A stretch of 64,000 bases of DNA from Gemmataceae bacterium (GTDB lineage Bacteria > Planctomycetota > Planctomycetia > Gemmatales > Gemmataceae), in NCBI GenBank assembly GCA_028288765.1, contig JAQGHQ010000063.1, positions 1-64,000 of the forward strand. The letters run 5' to 3'. Both the position numbers and the translations under genes were made by a program. The notes beneath the pieces are model-generated. The model saw only the letters and a list, made by a program, of their open reading frames with translations, ran no database searches and was not told the DNA's origin. Shown in pieces: positions 45,755 to 54,422 of this stretch; position 1 is the first letter of the stretch; every line of letters starts with the position of its first letter.

Positions 45755-47137
45755 ATGGCGCCGATGCCCCCTCACGACCCGCTCGAGTTCGAACCAGCCG
45801 GCCCGCGGCTGTGGGTGATGTGGCTGTCCGCGTGGGCGTTCACCGCCCTGTTCGCCGTCTGGCTGATGCTCGGCGTCCTCGGCCTGGAGATCAAGAAGGA
45901 CACCGCCCTGATGCTCGGCCCCGACGCCGCGACGGCGATGTCGCCGGCGCAGGTCAAGACCGCGGTCGAATCCCGGTTCGAGTGGCTCCTCGCGGTCGCC
46001 ATCCTCGCCGGCTCACTCCCCCGGCTGACCTTCGGGATCTGGGCCGACAAGTACGGCGGGCGGAAGGTGATGATCCTTCTGCTCGTGGCCTGTGCGGTCC
46101 CGACGTACGCGGTCAGCCACGTCGCCACTTACTGGGAGCTGCTCGGCTGTGCCGCCCTGTACGGGTTCGCGGGCAACGCCTTCACCATCGGCGTCTCGTG
46201 GAACTCGGCCTGGTTCCCGGACCGGTTGAAAGGGACGGCGATCGGGGTATTCGGGGCCGGCAACGTCGGGGCGTCCGGGACGAAATTGCTGGTCGTACTC
46301 GTGCCGACCGTACTCACGCTGGTCCCGGCGGCCGGGTACTACGGCGGCCTGGTGCCGGGCGGGTGGAGGTTCGTCCCGGTCGCGTACTCCGTCATGCTCC
46401 TCGCCACGGCCGCGGCGATTTACCTCGTCTGCCCGAAGGCGGATCGTACCCCCGGCCGGGGCCGGTCGCTGGGCGACATGATGGCGCCCCTCAGATACCT
46501 CCGCGTTTGGCGGTTCAGTCTGTACTACGTAGTCGTGTTCGGGGCGTACGTCGCCCTGTCGGCCTGGCTCCCGAACTATTACCGGAACACGTTCGGCGTG
46601 GACCTCCGGACGGCCGCCCTGCTCACCGCCCTGTACATCTTCCCGGCGAGCCTGCTCCGCCCCCTCGGGGGCTACCTGGCCGACCGGTTCGGCCCGCGGG
46701 TGGTGACGTACGGTGTGTTCGTCGTGATGACCCTCGCCCTCGTCCCCCTCTGCCTGCCGTCGCGCGTGCTGCACCTCGGCGTCGAGTGGTTCACGGTGCT
46801 GATGGTGGTGGTCGGGGCGGGGATGGGGATCGGGAAGGCGTCGGTGTTCAAATACGTGCCGAACTATTACCCGAAGGACGTGGGGGCGGTCGGCGGGCTG
46901 GTCGGCGCGCTCGGCGCGCTCGGCGGGTTCTTCCTCCCGCCGGTGTTCGGGGCGATCGGGCGGTGGACGGGAAGCCCGCAGTCGGCGTTCGTCGCCTTGC
47001 TCGTCCTCACCGTCGGCTCACTCGGCTGGTTGCACCTGGTCGTCCTGCGGATCAAACGGGCCGAGCGCGCGCCGGAGCTGGAAACATTCTCCCCGGGAAC
47101 GGCGGCCGTACCGGAGCCGATACCGGTCCGGTCGTAA
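45755..47137 (+). CDS. narK: NarK-family nitrate/nitrite transporter
   Basis: 460 residues, about twelve membrane helices, major facilitator superfamily. AGAAAGG precedes the chosen ATG (MAPMPPHDPLEF). NarK signatures are clear: a conserved Arg in LPRLTFGIWADKYGGRK, GNVGASGTK between helices, and the second motif GMGIGKASVFKYVPNYYP. It imports nitrate or exchanges nitrate and nitrite. It is the last gene of the assimilation cluster, separated from the flavoprotein gene by the inverted repeat. Confidence 0.95.
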   Translation: MAPMPPHDPLEFEPAGPRLWVMWLSAWAFTALFAVWLMLGVLGLEIKKDTALMLGPDAATAMSPAQVKTAVESRFEWLLAVAILAGSLPRLTFGIWADKYGGRKVMILLLVACAVPTYAVSHVATYWELLGCAALYGFAGNAFTIGVSWNSAWFPDRLKGTAIGVFGAGNVGASGTKLLVVLVPTVLTLVPAAGYYGGLVPGGWRFVPVAYSVMLLATAAAIYLVCPKADRTPGRGRSLGDMMAPLRYLRVWRFSLYYVVVFGAYVALSAWLPNYYRNTFGVDLRTAALLTALYIFPASLLRPLGGYLADRFGPRVVTYGVFVVMTLALVPLCLPSRVLHLGVEWFTVLMVVVGAGMGIGKASVFKYVPNYYPKDVGAVGGLVGALGALGGFFLPPVFGAIGRWTGSPQSAFVALLVLTVGSLGWLHLVVLRIKRAERAPELETFSPGTAAVPEPIPVRS

Positions 47138-47175
47138 GACGCCCCCGGGCGGGCCGTCACGAACGGCGGCCCGTC

Positions 47176-48378
47176 TCATTCCGCCCGCAGCTCCCCTACT
47201 ACCAGCGTCACATCGTCCGTGGGAGGGTGGGGGCCGCGGAAGTCCCGCTGGCACGCCAGGACGCCTTCGGCCAGCCGGGCCGCGGGTTCGCGCCCATGGG
47301 TCGACAGGCAGTCGCAAAGCCGGTCGGTCCCGAACGCCTCACCGATCTCGTTCCGGGCTTCGACCAGTCCGTCCGTGTAGAAGCACAGCCGGTCGCCGGG
47401 TTCGAGCTCGACCTCGCGCTCGCGGTACACCTCACCGGGCATGATGCCGAGCAGGAACCCCTGGGCGGGGAGCGGTTGAACCGTCCCGGTCCGGGGCGAA
47501 TACCTCAGCGGGTACGGGTGCCCGGCGTTGGCGTACGTCAGCCGCCGGGACCGCCGGTCCAACACCCCGTAGAACGCCGTCACGAACCGCTCGTCCGCCA
47601 GCCCCTGGAGCCGGCGGTTCATTTCGGCCAGCACTTCCCCGGGTCGGACCGTCCGGCCGGCGACCTCCGCGAACGCGATCCGCGACATGATCGCCACCAT
47701 CCCCGCCGCGATACTGTGCCCGCTCGCGTCGGCGATCAAAATGCCGAGGTGGTCGGGGCCCGGCTGGACGATGTCGTAATAGTCCCCGCCGAGGTGGTTG
47801 AGCGGGGCGTAATGAACGCCCCACCGGAGATCCAGACTCTCCGGCGGCGTGCGGGGGAGAAGGAGCTGGGTTTGCAACCGCCCGGCGGCCCGCAGGTTGT
47901 GCATCAGCTCCGCGTCCCGGGCCAACAGCTCGTCGTGCGATTGTTGGAGCTCCCTGGTCCGACGTTCGACCACCCGATTCAGGTACTCGGCCCGGCGGGT
48001 GACGAGCAGCCGGGAAGAGATCACCCCCACCACCTGCCCGGCCTCGACGACCGGTAGGTGCCGTATCTTCAGCCGGTCCATCATCGCGATCGCGTCGAAC
48101 CAGTCCGCCTCGGGCCCGATCGTGTGGGGGGCGGCGGTCATCCAGGTCGATACCGGAAGGGACTGCCACCCGGGCGGCGCGACCCCGACCCGCCGGAGCA
48201 GGTCCCGCTCGGTGAAAATCCCGGCCGCCGAGCGGTCCCCGCGGACCACGATCACCCCGCCGATCCGGTGGAGGTTCATGAGCCCGACGACCACGTCGAG
48301 CGGGCAGCCGGGGTCGACCGTGACCGGGTCGGGCTGCATCACGTCGCGGGCGGTTACGACCGGGTACGTCGGAGACAT
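47176..48378 (-). CDS. CBS-domain SpoIIE-type (PP2C) phosphatase
   Basis: 400 residues starting MSPTYPVVTARDVM; longer in-frame starts add a basic, unlikely extension. The N-terminus has a pair of CBS domains (TARDVMQPDPVTVDPG ... AAGIFTERDLLRRVG; VSTWMTAAPHTIGP ... VVGVISSRLLVTRRA) that probably sense adenine nucleotides. A coiled-coil linker (about 130-165) leads to the PPM/SpoIIE phosphatase core with metal-binding Asp residues in LGGDYYDI and LIADASGHS, and a final HPPTDDVTLVV. Such proteins dephosphorylate anti-sigma antagonists in partner-switching systems. No partner gene is adjacent. The gene is divergent from the Nudix gene. Confidence 0.9.
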   Translation of the reverse strand: MSPTYPVVTARDVMQPDPVTVDPGCPLDVVVGLMNLHRIGGVIVVRGDRSAAGIFTERDLLRRVGVAPPGWQSLPVSTWMTAAPHTIGPEADWFDAIAMMDRLKIRHLPVVEAGQVVGVISSRLLVTRRAEYLNRVVERRTRELQQSHDELLARDAELMHNLRAAGRLQTQLLLPRTPPESLDLRWGVHYAPLNHLGGDYYDIVQPGPDHLGILIADASGHSIAAGMVAIMSRIAFAEVAGRTVRPGEVLAEMNRRLQGLADERFVTAFYGVLDRRSRRLTYANAGHPYPLRYSPRTGTVQPLPAQGFLLGIMPGEVYREREVELEPGDRLCFYTDGLVEARNEIGEAFGTDRLCDCLSTHGREPAARLAEGVLACQRDFRGPHPPTDDVTLVVGELRAE

Positions 48379-48552
48379 CAGCTCGGTGGCCGGCCCGCGG
48401 CCGGACGTGTGGATCGGGTTGGTCCCGAGGGATGGTATAGAGAACCGAAGAAGGGGCCGCGTGATTTCGGTGAAGATCGGCAACCGCCTTGACCGGCGCG
48501 GCCGATCCTGAAGAACAATAGATAGGGTCGACAGTCCCACGGAGAACCCGAC

Positions 48553-48966
48553 ATGCTTCCACCGGTCCGGCAGACGGCGGTCATTCCGGTACACGACGGA
48601 CGGGTCTGGATGGTGACGTCGCGGAGCGGGCGGCGGTGGGTGTTCCCGAAGGGCCAGATCGATCCGGGGCACACCCCGGGCGAGGCGGCGCTGGTCGAAG
48701 GGTGGGAGGAGGCGGGGCTGGTCGGGGTGCTCGACCCGGAACCGGTCGGGAGCTACGTGTACGAGAAACTCGCCCGCGAGCACCACGTCCTCGTCTACCG
48801 GATGACGGTCACCGAGGCCCGCGACGATTGGCCGGAACGGTCCTTCCGCCAGCGGGCGTGGGTGACGGCCGACGAGGCCATCGACCGGGTCGAGGAGCCG
48901 GGGCTGCGGGACATCCTCCGCCGGGTCTTTCGCGTGAATCACCCGGACCACATCGCGGTGGGATGA
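48553..48966 (+). CDS. Nudix hydrolase-family protein with variant Nudix box
   Basis: 137 residues. The start MLPPVRQTAVIPVHDG and FPKGQIDPGHTPGEAAL resemble the diphosphoinositol polyphosphate/Ap4A-type Nudix group. The consensus Gx5Ex7REUxEExGU reads GQIDPGH...VEGWEEAGL, so the first Glu is His and the Arg is Val, while the metal-binding EE pair is kept. Weak or altered activity is possible. The substrate is unknown. Confidence 0.85.
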   Translation: MLPPVRQTAVIPVHDGRVWMVTSRSGRRWVFPKGQIDPGHTPGEAALVEGWEEAGLVGVLDPEPVGSYVYEKLAREHHVLVYRMTVTEARDDWPERSFRQRAWVTADEAIDRVEEPGLRDILRRVFRVNHPDHIAVG

Positions 48967-48985
48967 CCCGGGCCGCGGCCCGCCC

Positions 48986-49915
48986 TCACCCGCGATTGAT
49001 CAGGGGTAGAATCACCCGGTCCACGTCGTCCTCGGTTTCGACCGGCGGGACGTTGCCGTACAGTTCCCACGACTCGACCAGCTCCGCCGACTGACCGGGC
49101 CGGAGGGTGACCAGTTCGCCGACCGTCTCCATCTCCAGCATTTCCTGATACGAGAACGTCTGATACCGGGTGCCGCGGTCCGGGTAGACGGCCCCTTCCC
49201 GGTAGTCGAACCGCTTCACGAACAGCACCCCGGAGTTCAGGTAGCCGACCCACCCCATCCGGTGGGCGAGGCCGATCTTTGTCGGCCCCTTGTTCACGTC
49301 CTGGCGGAGGAAGATGTAGCGCCGGCCGAAGGTCCACCGGCGGTCGGCGAAGTCGAAATACGGCCAGAGGACGAGCTCCTGGTTCGGGCCGAAGTCGGCG
49401 GGCGACTTCGCGTTCTTCGGGTGACCGGGGTGCGGGGCCTTCGGCGGGAGCGGAATGATCTCGACCCCGCCCGGGGCCATCACGGTCGGGCCCCACGGGG
49501 CGAGCTCGGTCGGTCCGGTTCCCGTGTTCGTCACCGTCAGGGTCACGTCGACCCGGGTCCCCTTCCCCGCGAGCCGGAGCTCCATCGTCTTCTGAACGCC
49601 GTACTCTTCTTCGGGCGGTGCGACAATCCGCGCGGCCTCAGCCCCGATCGCCTCGTACGTCACGGGGCGGTTGTCCGGGAAGTACGTCCGGGTGAGGTCT
49701 TCCGGCGCGAGCCAGAACCGGTGACCGCCGCGGAGCTGCCACTCCGGTTCGCCGGTCCCGCCCATGTGATCGGCGTAGTTCTTCAGCACGTTGAACCCGC
49801 CCGGCAACCGGTAGGTGATCACCCGGGGGCCGACGTCGAGCGTGACGATCAGCTCGACGTCCCCGTTGCCGAGGCGAAGGTTGTTTTTCCACCCACGATA
49901 CTCGACGACATCCAC
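48986..49915 (-). CDS. DUF4380-like protein
   Basis: 309 residues, soluble, no signal peptide, starting MDVVEYRGWKNNLRLGNGDV. It is beta-rich, with LIVTLDVGPRVITYRLPGG near the start, FWLAPEDLTRTYFPDN, a VDVTLTVTNTGTGPTEL strand pair and a late QTFSYQEMLEMETVGEL; this matches the DUF4380 pattern, which is distantly like aldose epimerase/galactose mutarotase folds. Planctomycetes encode several. Biochemical role unknown. It converges with the Nudix gene. Confidence 0.7.
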   Translation of the reverse strand: MDVVEYRGWKNNLRLGNGDVELIVTLDVGPRVITYRLPGGFNVLKNYADHMGGTGEPEWQLRGGHRFWLAPEDLTRTYFPDNRPVTYEAIGAEAARIVAPPEEEYGVQKTMELRLAGKGTRVDVTLTVTNTGTGPTELAPWGPTVMAPGGVEIIPLPPKAPHPGHPKNAKSPADFGPNQELVLWPYFDFADRRWTFGRRYIFLRQDVNKGPTKIGLAHRMGWVGYLNSGVLFVKRFDYREGAVYPDRGTRYQTFSYQEMLEMETVGELVTLRPGQSAELVESWELYGNVPPVETEDDVDRVILPLINRG

Positions 49916-49941
49916 GTTCCACCCCTCCGGACGGTTCGATC

Positions 49942-50262
49942 TCAGAAATCGGCCTGACCCGCGGAGCTGGTCCCACCGGCGGCCGTCGGCGGCGGCACCC
50001 CGGGGGTGGGATCTGGGACGTGGTCCTGGGGCAGGTCCTTACTCCCGATGATGGTGAGGTTCAGCCCGACCTGAACAGTGACGACCTGGCCGGCGACCTC
50101 GACCTGGAGTTTGTCGTTGATGTTCCACCCGAGCGACCCGGTGGAAAACTCCTTCGCCGCCGCAGTCAACTCTTTCCCGTTGATGACGACGGCGATCGGC
50201 TTGGCGGCGGTCCGGAACTGCGCGCGGGTGATCGCGAGGGACGATTTGGAGGACTTGGCCAT
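49942..50262 (-). CDS. Conserved hypothetical protein, 106 aa
   Basis: Starts MAKSSKSSLAITRAQF with AAAGGA upstream. The first 75 residues are a compact beta-rich domain (PIAVVINGKELTAAAKEF, LGWNINDKLQVEVAGQVV, VQVGLNLTIIGS) followed by a Pro/Asp/Ser-rich tail (DPTPGVPPPTAAGG). No signal peptide. I do not recognise the family. It lies between the DUF4380-like and surface-protein genes, on the same strand. Confidence 0.65.
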   Translation of the reverse strand: MAKSSKSSLAITRAQFRTAAKPIAVVINGKELTAAAKEFSTGSLGWNINDKLQVEVAGQVVTVQVGLNLTIIGSKDLPQDHVPDPTPGVPPPTAAGGTSSAGQADF

Positions 50263-50306
50263 CCGACCGATCCTTTCGTTTGCGGGTGGAGGGTGTGGAG
50301 AAACGA

Positions 50307-50342
50307 GCGGGCGGCCGGCATCTTATCATGCCGGCCGCCCGC
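50307..50342 (-). terminator. Strong hairpin after the PEP-CTERM-like gene
   Basis: GCGGGCGGCCGGCAT and ATGCCGGCCGCCCGC form a perfect 15-bp stem with a CTTATC loop, 20 bases beyond the stop of the minus-strand surface-protein gene. It is therefore placed as its terminator. There is no U-tract. Confidence 0.65.
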
Positions 50343-50362
50343 GGGTAGTCCCGAGGACTGGG

Positions 50363-51592
50363 TTACTTGTCCGTAGTCGCACGGAGGAAGGCCCGGCGGC
50401 TCGCGAAAGCCCCGACCGCAATCAGGCCCAGCACAAGGCCCGCGGGCGCCGGGACCGGGGTGGTGTCGGTCGGAGGACCGTTCACCGGCGGCCGGGGGAT
50501 CGTCGGCGGCGAGTTCGGCGGCGTGTTGGTCGTGGTCGTCGGGGGAGTGGTTGTGGTACTCGGGGGGGTGCTTGTTGGGGTGGTCGTGGTGGTCGTCCCG
50601 GGAGCAGAACCTCCCCCCCCGCCGGCACCGACCCCGGCCAGGGGCGCTCCACCGAAGCCGCCCAAGCCACCAAAACCGCCACCGCCACCACCGATTCCGC
50701 CAATCCCACCGCCACCGACCCCTCCGAGCAGCGGCGCGGCCGCCCCGGGGGCACTCGCCCCACCCCGGACGTACCGGAGAGCAAACTGGGACTGCGGGAC
50801 CACGTTCGCGGCGAGCGGGCTGGCGAGACCCGTCATCCGGACGAGCTCACGTCCGGCGAGATCCGGGTTTTCGTAGAAGACGTTGTCGTTGCCGGTCAGT
50901 GATTTCAGGTAGTCCCGGGCGAGGGCGACCGAGGCCGGATCGTCCTGCTGTTCGGCCGCCTGGAAGGAACCAGCGGACAGGTTCAGCGGGGCGGGTTGGC
51001 CTTCGGGCCAGGAGGCCTCGTGAATGATCTCCCAGAGGGCGATCTGGAACGCCTTCGCGGCCTTGGCATCGCTGAGGGACGGGATGTAGTACATCCCGAA
51101 CAGTTCACGGACGTAAGCCGCCCGGCGGAACGCCTCGGCCTTGCCCGCGTCGGTGTTCGGCAGGCCGTACGCTTCCGGGATGGCCGGCGACTGGATCTCG
51201 AACCGATACGTGTTGCCGGCGGCGACGCGGACAGGAGCTTCGGCGCAGTAGGTCCGGAACGTCCGGTCCATCCCGGCGGTCCCGAACTCGCTGGGCGGGA
51301 CTTCCCAGTTGAGCATGCCGACGGCCGGCGAGTCGATGTCGTTGCCGACGATCGCCCGCCCGACCCGTTCGAGCCACTTGTTCCGGTCGGTGTACTTGTA
51401 CCTGAAGGTGTTCTTCGCGGCGGCGCCTTGTAGGTCGGTGGGCGGGAGGTTGAGACCGGTGTAGGTCGCGGTCACCTCCGACCGGCGCTCCTGACTGGCG
51501 GCAGGTGTGACGACGATGAACCCCAGGATCAGGACGGCGAGGAGCCGGCCGGCCGGGGTAGATCCGCGGGTCAAGCGAGTGAGGTGGATCAT
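50363..51592 (-). CDS. Exported surface protein: probable thioester domain, Gly-rich and Thr/Pro-rich stalk, PEP-CTERM-like anchor
   Basis: 409 residues; GGGAGGAC lies seven bases before the ATG. A signal peptide (LLAVLILGFIVVTPAASQ) is followed by a folded domain to about residue 265. That domain has a Cys in TYCAEAP and, later, FQIALWEIIHEASW; paired Cys and Gln in such motifs form an internal thioester in TIE/TQXA-type adhesins. A glycine-rich segment (GGVGGGGIGGIGGGGGGFGG) and a Thr/Pro stalk with TTTT runs follow. The C-terminus has VPAPAGLVLGLIAVGAFASRR, a PEP-CTERM-like short motif, hydrophobic helix and Arg pair. It is probably sorted to the cell surface by an exosortase. The thioester assignment is inference. 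Confidence 0.75.
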   Translation of the reverse strand: MIHLTRLTRGSTPAGRLLAVLILGFIVVTPAASQERRSEVTATYTGLNLPPTDLQGAAAKNTFRYKYTDRNKWLERVGRAIVGNDIDSPAVGMLNWEVPPSEFGTAGMDRTFRTYCAEAPVRVAAGNTYRFEIQSPAIPEAYGLPNTDAGKAEAFRRAAYVRELFGMYYIPSLSDAKAAKAFQIALWEIIHEASWPEGQPAPLNLSAGSFQAAEQQDDPASVALARDYLKSLTGNDNVFYENPDLAGRELVRMTGLASPLAANVVPQSQFALRYVRGGASAPGAAAPLLGGVGGGGIGGIGGGGGGFGGLGGFGGAPLAGVGAGGGGGSAPGTTTTTTPTSTPPSTTTTPPTTTTNTPPNSPPTIPRPPVNGPPTDTTPVPAPAGLVLGLIAVGAFASRRAFLRATTDK

Positions 51593-51916
51593 GGCCTGTC
51601 CTCCCGCTGAGGGGCGCGAGAGCTTCGCACAACGGACCCGGAGCGGGGTCGGACCCGTTTTAGTGGTAGAAGTTAGCTCTCAGCGGCGGAAAATAAAAGC
51701 CCGAAACCCTGTAGAACCTCAAATATCCTGTCGTCGTTTCCATCCCAGCTGAACTGTTGTCGCTTCTGTAAAGAGTCGGCAACATTTATCGGGGTTGGGG
51801 GTCCTGGAACTTACTCCTTCCGGCGTCCCCTCCTTGCACACGGCGGTCCGAGTCGGTCCGCTTTCCTGCTATAATGCCCAGGACTTGTGCGGACTACCAC
51901 CCGAGATCAACTCCGG
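51593..51916. other. Divergent gap with a TATAAT box before ygiQ
   Basis: A 324-base divergent control region. TATAAT at 51870-51875 (GCTATAATGCCC) is a perfect -10 box on the plus strand, 41 bases before the ygiQ start. No -35 at standard spacing; TTGCAC at 51834 is too far. Bases 51660-51800 are AT-richer than average and may hold the promoter of the minus-strand surface-protein gene. Confidence 0.45.
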
Positions 51917-54019
51917 ATGCCGTCGCCTTCATCGAACCAGCACCGCCCCCCTCAACCGGGTAGCCGTCTCTCCTTGCCGCTCTGGCACGAGCGGTTCGCG
52001 GCCCCGTTCGCGCCGACGACGGCCGCCGAGATGACCGAACGCGGCTGGGATGCGGTCGACGTCGTGTTCGTGACCGGGGACGCATACGTCGATCACCCCA
52101 GCTTCGCGATGGCGATCTTGCACCGGATCCTGGAGCAAGCCGGGTTCCGGGTTGCCATCCTGAGCCAGCCCGCCTGGCGGTCGTGTACCGCCTGGCGGCA
52201 GTTCGGTCGCCCCCGCCTGTTCTTCGCAATCAGTGCGGGGAACATGGACTCACTCATCAACCACTACACGGCGAACAAGAAGGTCCGCAACGACGACGCG
52301 TATTCGCCCGGGGGGCGGATCGGCCTGCGCCCGGACCGGGCCACGCTGGCCTATTGCCAGCGGGCGCGGGAGGCGTTCCCGGGCGTTCCCGTGATCGCCG
52401 GCGGGGTCGAGGCGTCACTCCGCCGGCTCGCCCACTACGACTACTGGAGCGATACCGTCCGCCGGTCGATCGTGCTCGACTCGAAGGCCGACGTCGTCGT
52501 GTACGGTATGGGGGAAAAGACGATTGTGGAAGTCGCCCGGCGTTTGGCGGCCGGGAAAACGGTGAAGGATTTGCGGGATTTGCGGGGTGTGACGTTTGCG
52601 CTGGGAGCTGCCGAATCCGACGAGTGGGCCGCAAGCGGCCGACCGTCCGCGTTCGAGAAGACCGAGATCATCCCGTCCTTCGAGGAGGTCAAGACGGACA
52701 AGATGGCGTTCGCGGAAGCGACCCGGCTCATCCATTCGCACACCAACCCCTTCAACGCGGCCGTCCTCGTCCAGTACCACGACCGGCAGGCGGTGGTCCA
52801 GAACCCGCCCCCGCTGCCGCTCACCGGGCCGGAGATGGATGAGGTGTACGACCTGCCCTTCACCCGCCGGCCGCATCCGTCCTACACGGAGCCGGTCCCC
52901 GCCCACGAAATGATCAAGGACTCCGTCACGATCATGCGCGGCTGCTTCGGCGGCTGTACGTTCTGCTCGATCACGGCGCACCAGGGGCGGATTATCCAGA
53001 GCCGGTCGGAGGAATCGGTGCTCAGCGAGGTCCGGAAACTGACCGCGGACCCGGAGTTCAAGGGGGTGATCAGCGACATCGGCGGGGCGACGGCGAACAT
53101 GTACCGGATGCGGTGTACGCGGCCGGAGGTGGAGGCGAAGTGCAAGCGGCTCTCGTGCGTCCACCCGGGCATTTGCAAGCTGCTCGGCACCGACCACGGC
53201 CCCCTGGTCGCGCTGATGAAAGAAGTCCGGGCACAGGACGGCGTGCGGAAGGTGGTGGTTTCGAGCGGCATCCGGATGGACCTGGCCCAGCTCTCCCCGG
53301 AGTACGTCCGCGACCTCGCCGAACACCACACCGGCGGGCGGCTGAAGGTCGCCCCGGAGCACACCAGCCCGCAAGTGTTGGAGCTGATGAAGAAGCCCCC
53401 GATCGACAACTTCGGTCGGTTCGCGACCCAGTTCCACCAGGCGTCGGCCGCCGCCGGGCGCCCGAAACAGCAGATCATCCCGTACTTCATCGCCAGCCAC
53501 CCGGGGTCCGACCTGGCCGAAATGATCGATCTCGCCCTTTACCTGAAGCGGAACGGCTACCGCCCGGACCAGGTCCAGGACTTCATCCCGGCCCCGTTCG
53601 ACATCGCGACGTGCATGTACTACACGGGGATCGACCCGTTCACGAAGAAGCCGGTCAAGGCTGCCAAGGGCATGCGGGACAGGAAGATGCAGCGCGCCTT
53701 GATGCAGTTTTTTAAGCCCGAGAACTGGTTCACCGTCCGCGAAGCACTGATCGAGGCTGGGCGGTCAGACCTGATCGGTGGGTGCGAGGGGCTCATCCCC
53801 GCTAACCCGCCGAAGGAAGCCCTGGAGGCCAAACGCAGGCAGGCGAATGAAGCCCTCAGGGGCGACCACTACCACACCGTCGCCAATCCGGCGAAGGGTG
53901 AGGAGCCCGGCGAACGGGGAGCGGAGCCACCGAAGAACAAGGGCTACCGCCCGGGGCGGAAGTCGGCGCGGCGGCAGCAGGGCAAGAAGAAAGGCGGCGG
54001 TTCAACACCGCGACCATAG
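51917..54019 (+). CDS. ygiQ: YgiQ-family (UPF0313) radical SAM protein
   Basis: 700 residues starting MPSPSSNQHRPPQP. The N-terminal domain (DVVFVTGDAYVDHPSFAMAI, AGNMDSLINHYTANKK, PVIAGGVEASLRRLAHYDYW) and the radical SAM motif RGCFGGCTFCSI (C-x3-C-x2-C) are typical of YgiQ. The C-terminal section (DIATCMYYTGIDPFTKKPVK ... GYRPGRKS) ends in a basic Lys/Arg tail. The reaction is unknown. The last 420 bases (53600-54019) exist in two further partial copies downstream, so the 3' end of this gene looks like an integration target. Confidence 0.93.
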   Translation: MPSPSSNQHRPPQPGSRLSLPLWHERFAAPFAPTTAAEMTERGWDAVDVVFVTGDAYVDHPSFAMAILHRILEQAGFRVAILSQPAWRSCTAWRQFGRPRLFFAISAGNMDSLINHYTANKKVRNDDAYSPGGRIGLRPDRATLAYCQRAREAFPGVPVIAGGVEASLRRLAHYDYWSDTVRRSIVLDSKADVVVYGMGEKTIVEVARRLAAGKTVKDLRDLRGVTFALGAAESDEWAASGRPSAFEKTEIIPSFEEVKTDKMAFAEATRLIHSHTNPFNAAVLVQYHDRQAVVQNPPPLPLTGPEMDEVYDLPFTRRPHPSYTEPVPAHEMIKDSVTIMRGCFGGCTFCSITAHQGRIIQSRSEESVLSEVRKLTADPEFKGVISDIGGATANMYRMRCTRPEVEAKCKRLSCVHPGICKLLGTDHGPLVALMKEVRAQDGVRKVVVSSGIRMDLAQLSPEYVRDLAEHHTGGRLKVAPEHTSPQVLELMKKPPIDNFGRFATQFHQASAAAGRPKQQIIPYFIASHPGSDLAEMIDLALYLKRNGYRPDQVQDFIPAPFDIATCMYYTGIDPFTKKPVKAAKGMRDRKMQRALMQFFKPENWFTVREALIEAGRSDLIGGCEGLIPANPPKEALEAKRRQANEALRGDHYHTVANPAKGEEPGERGAEPPKNKGYRPGRKSARRQQGKKKGGGSTPRP
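53600..53659 (+). repeat. Copy 1 of a 60-bp att-like block inside ygiQ
   Basis: The block starts GACATCGCGACGTGCATGTA and ends GCCGGTCAAG. It is identical over 60 bases to 58424-58483 and matches 59825-59884 with three differences. Beyond the block the copies diverge, and before it they share nothing. It contains CGGGGATCGACCCG, a short inverted repeat with a six-base spacer, as seen at some recombinase cores. Confidence 0.7.
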
Positions 54020-54422
54020 CCGGTATTCAACCGCTCCGGCATCCACGTCGGGCTTGTCCCTACCCATGAGGCTCCGCCAATACTCTACGCCAAAGTGGTC
54101 GATGTGACCGACGCACACTCAGACTGCAGTTTCTGGAACTTTCTATGTTGAGCTGCCTGCCGGGTGGGCGGGGGGGACGGGCGGGCATCTTTCGGCTTCT
54201 GACCGCCCGTACCGCCGCAGACCGTGTCCTGCTCATCTAGGACCGCCGGGCATCATCCTCGGGAGTTCACGGACCGCTACTGCTCTGATGTCATGGCCGG
54301 ACATGGCAGCGGTGCAGCCCGATCAAGGACAGACGCCGTGACTGCCGGCACTGCCCGCGCTCGCGCCAGCCGACTCCGCCCGGACCACCTCTCCGGGCGG
54401 GTTGAATCAGACCCGCACGCAG
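54020..54422. other. Noncoding start of the accessory segment
   Basis: About 400 bases with no supported gene. A short open stretch right after the ygiQ stop (…HVGLVPTHEAPPILYAKVVD…, ending TGA near 54150) reads like protein but has no start and no recognised family; it may be a remnant. The rest has lower coding quality and no repeats that I can name. Confidence 0.4.

Noticed and set aside
54040-54150. Protein-like open stretch right after ygiQ
   Set aside because: Short, without a start and without a recognised family; noted in the gap entry only.
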